Assembly: GCA_002401055.1 (NCBI GenBank)
Contig: NVRZ01000162.1
Coordinates: 1-7,099, forward strand
Direction of reading: 5' to 3'
Source of the DNA: Bacteroidota bacterium
Lineage (GTDB): Bacteria > Bacteroidota > Bacteroidia > NORP154
Length of the DNA stretch: 7,099 nt
Part shown: positions 1 to 6,700 of the stretch, piece after piece
How positions within the stretch are numbered: the stretch's first letter is position 1
Layout: each line of letters begins with the position of its first letter
Position numbers and translations under genes: made by a program
Notes under the pieces: model-generated
The model's input: the letters and a program-made list of their open reading frames with translations, nothing else
Databases searched by the model: none
Told to the model about the DNA's origin: nothing

Positions 1-729
1 TCCCACGGCATACCTAAGCAGTAAAGAGGGTTCCAATTTAATATTGTCGCCCGCTGTTAAAGTTAACCCTGTTGTAACGTAGACATGACTTGACAGCTGA
101 CCTACAACCAATCTATCGGATTCGGAATAACCAGAAAAGTTCATTTTATTTTGTAAGAGGTGATATGCAGCAGCTCCAAAGTAAAATTTTTCAGAGTGAT
201 AGTATACACCAAAAGAGACATCAGGTATGATTACACTTGCCTTATTCTTAGGAAGCGCATTGTCATCAGGAGAGGTAGTAATCAAGTTACTAAAGTCTAT
301 AGATTGATTAAAAATTCCGCCTTCTAGTCCGAACGATAGCTTAGCCTTAGACAAGCTTATATGATAGGCATAAGCAGCAACCAAAGAATTTTGATTTGTA
401 ACGCCAACATTCTCATGAACAAGTTTTAAACCAAGTCCCATCTTCTTCTTTATTATCGGAGCATGAATGGTTATAAACTGTGTGTTCGGGGCTCCGCTCA
501 ATCCCACGTGCTGCTGACGGTATCCAATGCTTGTTTTCAACTTGTCGGTACCGCCGGTATAACTGGGATTTATTAACATTTTGTTAAACATATACTGACT
601 TATCAATGCATCCTGTTGAGCAAAAGAGTGTATTGAAAATGAACAACAAATTAGTACGACAAGGACTCTTAGCCAGTTGATGTTAATGGCGCGTATTGTA
701 TTTGTTATAGTTAGTAATGTCCTATCCAT
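1..729 (-). CDS. PorP/SprF-family type IX secretion outer-membrane protein (partial, C-terminus cut by window edge)
   Basis: 243 codons are visible, reading leftward with no stop. The family is usually around 300 residues, so the C-terminal part is missing. A Sec signal peptide is clear: an n-region with R3, R13 and R21, a hydrophobic stretch at residues 22-33, and likely cleavage after SFA (residue 37). The mature start has the family signature, with QDALISQYMFN (39-49) and INPSYTGG (53-60). Next comes YRQQHVGLSGAPNTQ (70-84), the usual 'YR.QW....GAP' block, and then alternating short strands typical of an outer-membrane beta-barrel (GLGLKL, LSFGLEGG, VSFGVYY, FYFGAAAYHL). Known for the family: SprF supports secretion of the adhesin SprB in Flavobacterium johnsoniae, and paralogues sit beside other type B substrates. 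The start at 729 lies four bases after the stop of the upstream repeat-protein gene, so the two are probably co-transcribed and translationally coupled. Inferred role: partner for export or surface holding of that neighbour. Family call is firm; the exact paralogue is not, so no symbol is given. Confidence 0.9.
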   Translation of the reverse strand, partial: MDRTLLTITNTIRAININWLRVLVVLICCSFSIHSFAQQDALISQYMFNKMLINPSYTGGTDKLKTSIGYRQQHVGLSGAPNTQFITIHAPIIKKKMGLGLKLVHENVGVTNQNSLVAAYAYHISLSKAKLSFGLEGGIFNQSIDFSNLITTSPDDNALPKNKASVIIPDVSFGVYYHSEKFYFGAAAYHLLQNKMNFSGYSESDRLVVGQLSSHVYVTTGLTLTAGDNIKLEPSLLLRYAVG

Positions 730-733
730 TGCC

Positions 734-3241
734 CTATCTATAAATCATTACAAAACCTGTCTTGGAATCCGAATCATCACCAAGGGTTAATACATAAAAG
801 TAGGTACCGTCTGGTAGTCGCATGCCCGTGCTAGAGTTGCCCTCCCAATAGTTATTTGTATTGTGATATTGAGCAGTATAAAATACAAGGTCACCCCATT
901 CATTAAATATACTCACCGTGTTTTCCGGGAAGAAGTCAATGTTAGGGATTTCAAAGATATCGTTGGTGCCATCCTGATTTGGTGTAATGACTTCTGGAAT
1001 AGGGTCGATTATGCAGGCAATAATTGTTATTACTACCTCATCAGTATCTGTACACGCAATGTTGGTGGCGATTGCTTGATAAGTAATAGAAGTCGCTGGT
1101 GTCACCTCAGGGTTTTGGCAATTGGTGCAGCTTAAATCAGCAGAGGGCTGCCAGGTGTAACCACCCAGGGGTGAAGCTCCATTTGTTCCTAAGCTTGCGG
1201 TTGCCCCCAAGCAAAGTTCAATATCTGGGCCTGCATTTGAAGTAGGAACAACTGTATCTGACAAAATAATTGAACTATCACCAGTTGAGCAACCATTGGA
1301 ATCATTAACGGTTAATGAAACCAGTCCGCTGCACAAACTATCCGCGAAGGAGTCAGTATCACCATTTGACCATAGGTAGGTATATGGCGTAGCTCCACCT
1401 GATGAAACCGCGGTCTCAGTAGCATTGCATAATGGCTCACATACTGCGCTTCCTCCAACTATATTTGTAATTAGCGGCAATGGCTCGGTGATAAGTATGC
1501 TGATTTGTTCACTACAGTTGTTAGAATCAACAACCGTGACTGTATGGGTACCTGGGCAGAGACTGTCGGTAAAAGTTGATGTGTCGCCATTGGTCCAAGA
1601 ATAACTGAGTGGTGTTATGCCTCCTGTGGCTGTGACCATTGCATTTCCGTCACAGAGGCCATTACATGAAATCATAGTGTTGCTCGTCATGCTAAGCGCA
1701 AGTATAGCTGGCTCAGATATTGTGACCAAGGAGATTGACATGCATCCATTATTGTCCGTAATAGTAACGCTCTGCGTTCCTGCGCACAACCCTGTATTCG
1801 CAGAATCATTTGGGTTAGTTCCAGAATCCCACAAGTAAGTGAACGGTGCTGTTCCACCGGTTTGACTTACCGTACCGTTTCCAGTACAGGTTCCAGCACA
1901 AAGTACATCGCCGCTATTTACGATGAAACCAAGTAATACCTGAGGTGTTAAAATTATTGTACTGTCAATGGTGATGCAGCCATTTGAGTCAGTTACTGTA
2001 ATAAAGTATACCCCGGCAGCCAATCCACTATCAATATTGCTTGGAGAGCTCGAACCGGTAGTTGTGTTTCCACTTGACCAGGAATAATCATAAGGAGTAA
2101 CACCATTAACTATGTTTACGTTAAGGGTGCCATCAGAGTCACCAAAACAGCTAACGCTTACACTGTCTGTAATAGTAGCTGTAAACGTCGGAGGTTCCGT
2201 TATCAGGATGTTTGCCGTGGTAGAAATACAAGTATCATTATTGATAACTATTCCCACATAATTACCAGTGCAGAGTCCTGAAATAATAGAATCCGTAGCT
2301 CCGATAATTGTATCAGGGATGGACAAATCGATCCAAGCATAGGTATATGGCACATTTCCTCCATTTCCAGCTATCTCCGCTTGTCCATCGCATGCACCTG
2401 AGCAGATAGGACTGATACTTTGATCTATAGAGGAAAAAAATCCAGATGGGTCTGTTACAATTGCCTCCAAGGTTGTTACACAACCACTAGCGTCTATCAC
2501 ATTTGCTGAATATGTAGATATACAAAGACTGTCGGCCAGAGAAGTAGATTGAGAATTCGCATCATTCCATGCAAAGGTGTAGGGTGTTGTACCGCCTGAT
2601 GCAGATACCGATGCAATTCCATTGCAGCTAGTGCAGGATGATGGCATCACGCTATCTAAAACAAGATTCAACAATGGAGGTTCTGTAATAGTAGCTATGG
2701 AAATTGATGAACACCCATTGGCGTCTTCAATCTGAATGGTATATGCTTCTGAGCAAAGATTGGTAGCTGTAGAATCCGTTTGAGAAGGAATTAGTGGATT
2801 CAGAGATGCGTCCAACCATAAATATGTATTCGGAGCTGTACCTCCAGATGTTGTAACTGTTGCGGTCCCATCGCACAAGCCAAAACAAGAGACATTTGAT
2901 TGGCCAGATACTGTTGATGTGAAAATTGCAGGTTCATTTAAAGAGAAAAATGCCGAATCAATGGTGCCAGAAGCATCAATGACCACCACCGCAAAATTGC
3001 CCGCACATAGTCCAGCTATTGAATCGCTATTTTCTCCTGAAATTGTATCAGGAATCGAAAGATCCACCCATGAATATGTGTAAGGGGCCGAACCTCCAGT
3101 GGTGAAACTACTCGCTGTGCCATCACATGCACTATTACAATTTATATTTGTGAACGCGCTAATGGAAATACCGAGGGGTTGTGCTAACGCATAACTTACA
3201 GTAAGCATTATGATAAATAGAGATAATAGCTGCTTCTGCAT
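734..3241 (-). CDS. Secreted SprB-repeat surface protein with T9SS type B (gliding motility-associated) C-terminal domain
   Basis: 835 residues from the preferred ATG at 3241; stop TAG at 734-736. An in-frame ATG at 3274 would add 11 residues. I prefer 3241 because it gives a compact signal peptide: K3, a hydrophobic core (5-16) and cleavage after ALA (residue 20). Residues 24-662 hold eight SprB-type repeats of about 75-85 residues. Each shows a C-x-G-x-C-D-G-like opening, GG-x-x-PY-x-Y-x-W in the middle, an LC-x-G turn, a D-x-NGC motif, and usually an ITEP-like end. Residues 663-741 form an Ig/PKD-like domain of the kind often seen before the sorting domain (NAGPDIELC, YTWQPSADLSC). Residues 748-835 are the type B sorting domain: PEVITPNQDGTNDIF, then VSIFNEWGDLVF, YWEG, LPDGTYFYVL and the terminal KTGFVMIYR. 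In this family the domain directs T9SS export and surface attachment or release. The SprF-like gene follows after four bases, which fits a secretion pair. Likely an adhesin or matrix protein; no enzyme domain and no identifiable ligand is seen. The first repeat lacks the usual fourth cysteine. Confidence 0.93.
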   Translation of the reverse strand: MQKQLLSLFIIMLTVSYALAQPLGISISAFTNINCNSACDGTASSFTTGGSAPYTYSWVDLSIPDTISGENSDSIAGLCAGNFAVVVIDASGTIDSAFFSLNEPAIFTSTVSGQSNVSCFGLCDGTATVTTSGGTAPNTYLWLDASLNPLIPSQTDSTATNLCSEAYTIQIEDANGCSSISIATITEPPLLNLVLDSVMPSSCTSCNGIASVSASGGTTPYTFAWNDANSQSTSLADSLCISTYSANVIDASGCVTTLEAIVTDPSGFFSSIDQSISPICSGACDGQAEIAGNGGNVPYTYAWIDLSIPDTIIGATDSIISGLCTGNYVGIVINNDTCISTTANILITEPPTFTATITDSVSVSCFGDSDGTLNVNIVNGVTPYDYSWSSGNTTTGSSSPSNIDSGLAAGVYFITVTDSNGCITIDSTIILTPQVLLGFIVNSGDVLCAGTCTGNGTVSQTGGTAPFTYLWDSGTNPNDSANTGLCAGTQSVTITDNNGCMSISLVTISEPAILALSMTSNTMISCNGLCDGNAMVTATGGITPLSYSWTNGDTSTFTDSLCPGTHTVTVVDSNNCSEQISILITEPLPLITNIVGGSAVCEPLCNATETAVSSGGATPYTYLWSNGDTDSFADSLCSGLVSLTVNDSNGCSTGDSSIILSDTVVPTSNAGPDIELCLGATASLGTNGASPLGGYTWQPSADLSCTNCQNPEVTPATSITYQAIATNIACTDTDEVVITIIACIIDPIPEVITPNQDGTNDIFEIPNIDFFPENTVSIFNEWGDLVFYTAQYHNTNNYWEGNSSTGMRLPDGTYFYVLTLGDDSDSKTGFVMIYR
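737..1000 (-). other. T9SS type B sorting domain (CHU_C / gliding motility-associated C-terminal domain)
   Basis: Residues 748-835 of the minus-strand repeat protein. Visible landmarks in order: PEVITPNQDGTNDIF, PNIDFFPENTVSIFNEWG, a YWEG motif, LPDGTYFYVL, and a final beta-strand ending KTGFVMIYR just before the stop. These match the order and roughly 85-90-residue length of the type B domain, which is distinct from the shorter type A domain. The domain is complete and undamaged, so the protein should be an active T9SS substrate if the organism has the core machinery, which is not in this window. Confidence 0.93.
1256..3172 (-). repeat. Array of eight SprB-type protein repeats
   Basis: Protein-level tandem repeats at residues 24-104, 105-188, 189-265, 266-350, 351-433, 434-511, 512-587 and 588-662 of the minus-strand protein. 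Units differ widely at DNA level, so the array is old or has diversified rather than freshly expanded. The closest visible pair is repeats 1 and 4, which share DLSIPDTI followed by a similar S/I-G stretch and GLC-A/T-GN. Seven repeats carry four cysteine positions (the first lacks the last one), and repeat 5 has only the outer two. Confidence 0.9.
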
Positions 3242-3323
3242 CTTGGTGGTCTTAAAACTATGTAAAACGAGCACTAAAGAGACATCTTTTCATACGAAAT
3301 AGACCTGCCTAATGTTCTAGCCG

Positions 3324-3351
3324 TAAAATTAATCCTATTAATTTATCTCAA
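3324..3351 (-). promoter_or_regulatory. Candidate Bacteroidota-type promoter for the SprB-repeat/SprF-like pair
   Basis: Read on the minus strand, a TTG (3351-3349) is followed after 17 bases by TAATTTTA (3331-3324). This matches the Bacteroidota vegetative pattern TTG...TAnnTTTG at all but the last base of the -7 box. Transcription would begin near 3318, giving a leader of roughly 75-80 bases before the preferred ATG at 3241. Such short A+T-rich matches arise by chance, so this is only a candidate. Confidence 0.3.
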
Positions 3352-3579
3352 GTTTTTAATTCTTCTTTTCCCTTCTTTTTATTTGCTTTGATATCAATAA
3401 TGAATGTCGTGAGAATAAAGTAAGTATGTTAGCATAACATATGCTTGAAGCTTTCATATTCGGTGCTATAATACGTACATTTTAAGGCAGTTTTCAGTTA
3501 GTTGATTGCTTTAAAAAGTCTATCATTTTGCTAATCAATTATAATTAGAAGTAGCATCAGCAACTAATAAATAAATTTA

Positions 3580-3600
3580 TTGTAGGCATAATGCCTACAA
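3580..3600. repeat. Perfect 21-base palindrome (hairpin or operator-like site)
   Basis: The arms TTGTAGGCAT (3580-3589) and ATGCCTACAA (3591-3600) are exact reverse complements around one central A. As RNA this would form about an 8-bp stem with a five-base loop ATAAT. It lies about 104 bases before the plus-strand start and 44 bases before the TAnnTTTG box. It is not followed at once by a T-run on the plus strand (TTTTT starts only at 3611), so it is not a textbook terminator. An operator for a dimeric regulator or a leader hairpin are both possible. Confidence 0.5.
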
Positions 3601-3644
3601 GTAAAGATGCTTTTTGCCCACAAGGATCACGAAACAATTGGTGG

Positions 3645-3652
3645 TAGATTTG
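3645..3652 (+). promoter_or_regulatory. Candidate Bacteroidota -7 box for the right-hand repeat protein
   Basis: TAGATTTG is an exact match to the TAnnTTTG -7 consensus. It would start transcription near 3660, leaving a leader of about 45 bases before ATG 3704. No TTG sits at the usual 17-23 base spacing upstream; the nearest one upstream of that range ends at 3616, 28 bases away. The promoter is therefore weak, activated, or a chance match. Confidence 0.33.
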
Positions 3653-3703
3653 CGTGTAAGGATATGAGAAGGGTAAAATGATATTATTAGAAATAGTAAG
3701 GTA

Positions 3704-6700
3704 ATGTTGGACGTGATCAGAACATATGGAAGTCGAATGTTCGTGTTGCAAGTATTGTGCACCGCAATATTTGTGATATGTATTGATTTTAGTGCGTTTG
3801 CTCAACCCTGTGACTCTATTACTCCTTCATTTGTTGTCGACCTAAGCAGTAATCCAGACACCGTATGGATCAGTCCAGACACGGTCAGGATAGGGAACTG
3901 TTGTGGAACCACAAAACCTGATAGATGTATAGAGTTTATCCTCACTTTACACGAAGATGCTGAAGCGATTATTTTTGATATTTACTCGGGAGCGGTGCCC
4001 CCGGGTGCCTTGTATTATCAAGTCGACTGCGGACCTCAGATCGAGGTAGGTAATGTAATCTGTCTCATAGGTACTGGTCCCCATAATATTACTTTTTGTA
4101 AACCTGGAAACAACCCGAATGAGTATTCTATTACGTCTATTCCAACCCCCAGCGCTTCAAACGATATTGCAGTAAATCAAGGTTGCACTGGAACGCTGTA
4201 TGCGCTTGGCTATGATAATCAATCAATAGTTTGGACATCTATATTTCCTGGTGCGCCGGGAGATTATGATTCAATGCTGAATTGTACTTCTGGCTGTGAT
4301 ACTGTAATAGCTACAGGTGGCCCATCCCCACCTCCTTATGTAGACTTCCAAGTATGTGGAACACCAGTAAGTGGTTGTGATTCATTCCTTATTATTTGCG
4401 ATACCTCCAGGGTATATTTTAATACGGAATTATTTGCAAGTATTTTACCAGTTGTTCCAACAGTATGTTTTGGAGGGACAAATACCACTATCACTGCCAA
4501 TGGAATAGGAGGCACTCCTCCTTATTCATATTTATGGAGTACAGGTGACACTACCCAATCTATTACTGTGGGTGTGGGCACTTACTCGGTGTTGGTAGCT
4601 GATACTTCATATCCTAATTGCCCTGCAGCTATGGATACAATAGAAGTTACAGCATTTTTATCTCCAATTAGTGTAAATGCGGGCCCAGATCAAGCCCTTT
4701 GTATTAACAGTGATTCTATTCAACTTTCTGGTACGGTCACCGCAGCTAGTGGTGGAATATGGTCAGGGGGAAACGGCACATTTATCCCGGCTGTTGATTC
4801 TCTCAATGTTGTGTATATACCTGACTCAGCTGAAATTGCTTTCGGTTCTGTTGCGCTTATTTTAACAACGACAGGTAATGGTAGTTGTCCTGCAGATGCT
4901 GATACAGTGCTTATAACCATTTTCAACATAGATTCAATAAGTGTAACAGGTACAAATCTGACCTGTTATAATGTGTGCGATGGTAGCGCTACTGTAACTA
5001 TTTATGGAGGAAGTTCTCCGTACACCTATCAGTGGAATGATCCTGCGATTCAAACTTCCCAAACTGCAACCGGTCTTTGTGCCGGAATTTTTGATGTAAC
5101 AATCGCAGATTTGAACGGATGCAGTTCAACAACAAGTATTATCATAACAGAGCCTGATTCTTTTATATACTACCTAACTGTTAGCGATTCATTGGATTGT
5201 GATGAAGGTGCTTGCGGCGGACAACTAGAGTTAGACAATGTTACCGGGGGAACTGCGCCTTATATTTTTACCTGGTCTCCTCCTGGATTCAATGTTTTGG
5301 ATTATGATGATGGAACGGAATACGAAGATATCTGTGTAGGAGATGTTTATTATGTAACAATTACAGATACCAATGGTTGTTCTCTTACAGACAGTATTTT
5401 ACTAATCGCGCCAGATACTGTTTTCCCGGCTATATTGAGCGTCACCAATGTGAGTTGCAATGGGCTTTGTGATGGAGCTGCAACAGTTGCTGCAACTGGA
5501 GGCATAGGGCCTTATGAATTTGATTGGTCACCCTCAGGTGGAGAAACAGTAACGGCTACGAATTTATGTTTTGGGACGTATACGGTTTTCATTGAGGATG
5601 TTAATGGTTGTGACACGACAATTTTGGTTATAATTACAGAACCACCTGTTCTTATTGCGACTATTTCCAGTCTAACTAACGTAAGTTGTTATGGAGCCGC
5701 TTCCGGTTCCGCTACGGTGGTTGCTTCAGGCGGAACACCACCATACACGTTTCAATGGGATGACCCACTTGGCCAGACCAATGCAACGGCTACAGGACTT
5801 ACGGCATTGGATTATTACAATGTTGATGTGATCGACAGTAATGGTTGTATTGCTCAAGCAGAAGTAGTCATCAGTGAGCCCGCAATTCTTCTTACAGTGA
5901 TCTCTGATAGCACCAATGTCAGCTGCAATGGTGGTAATGACGGTTCGGCAACCCTAATCGCATCAGGAGGGACGCCATTCTACACCTATTTGTGGAATAG
6001 CTCTCCTGTTCAAACAACGGCTACTGCCTCTGGATTGGAAGCAGGTAGCTATACTGTATTGGTTACGGACGCTAATGGATGCGATACTACAGTCGACGTA
6101 ACCATATCTGAACCAGGGTTACTTATAGCAACAATAAATTTTCCGATAAATCCACTGTGTAACGGCGGTACGGATGGAGAGGCAACAGCTACTGCTATTT
6201 CTGGTACAAGCCCATATACCTATTCGTGGAACACATTACCTGTACAAACAAATGCTGTTGTAACAGGTATTCCTGACGGTATTTATACAGTTATAATAAC
6301 GGACAATTCTGGGTGTACGGCCACCGCAAGTGTAGTTTTAGTTGAGCCAACCCCCATAATATTGTCGGTTACAACTGAACCCGCTAACTGTGGTAATTGT
6401 GACGGAGAGGCTACCGTTGTTGCATCTGGTGGAACACCCTTTATAAGTGGATCTCCATATATTTATTCTTGGATTACTACCCCTGTCCAAAACTCTCAAA
6501 CGGCAGTAAACCTTTGTCCGGGGAGTTATTCCATTACCGTGCTCGATTCAAATGATTGTGCCGCGATCGAAACTATTCTAATAAGCGATTTGGATGTTAA
6601 CATCGCACTGGACTCAGTTGTTAATGTAACCTGTAATGGAGGTAGCGATGGATTGGCATCTACATTGGCATCAGGTGGAACATTGCCCTATACCTATCAA

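Larger units (their letters stand above)
3242..3703. other. Divergent intergenic region with no convincing gene
   Basis: About 460 bases separate the two divergent starts. The tract leans A+T and has stops in all frames. Visible content: a weak minus-strand promoter candidate near 3324-3351, a short inverted repeat AGCATA-aca-TATGCT at 3431-3445, an imperfect inverted repeat with arms near 3500-3509 and 3530-3540, a perfect 21-base palindrome at 3580-3600, and a TAnnTTTG box at 3645-3652. Both transcription units must start here or be read through from outside, so regulatory signals for both repeat proteins are expected in this stretch. No tRNA or known riboswitch is recognised. Confidence 0.7.

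Noticed and set aside
863..1135. 90-codon open frame on the plus strand
   Set aside because: Antisense to the type B sorting domain and Ig-like domain of the minus-strand repeat protein; its translation has no domain or signal and the opposite strand is clearly coding.
1617..1838. 73-codon open frame on the plus strand
   Set aside because: Antisense to the SprB repeat array; an open frame by chance opposite repeated Gly/Thr/Ser-rich codons.
3467..3472. TATAAT, a sigma70-like -10 box
   Set aside because: Bacteroidota vegetative promoters use TAnnTTTG rather than TATAAT, and no matching -35 is evident; far from the start of the gene.
3500..3540. Imperfect inverted repeat AGTTGATTGC / GCTAATCAATT as a terminator
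   Set aside because: Arms match only with a gap, the loop is about 20 bases, and no gene ends nearby on either strand.
3607..3681. 24-codon small frame on the plus strand starting just after the palindrome
   Set aside because: No ribosome binding site of note, the candidate -7 box lies inside it, and nothing in the peptide (MLFAHKDHE...) is recognisable; length is within chance.
3557..3805. 82-codon open frame on the minus strand
   Set aside because: Overlaps the signal-peptide region of the large plus-strand gene and the palindrome; no recognisable domain and no good context for a gene.
4677..4929. Overlapping short frames on both strands (62 codons plus, 69 codons minus)
   Set aside because: Both lie out of frame within the Ig/PKD-like domain of the large repeat protein, whose frame is continuous and conserved in character.
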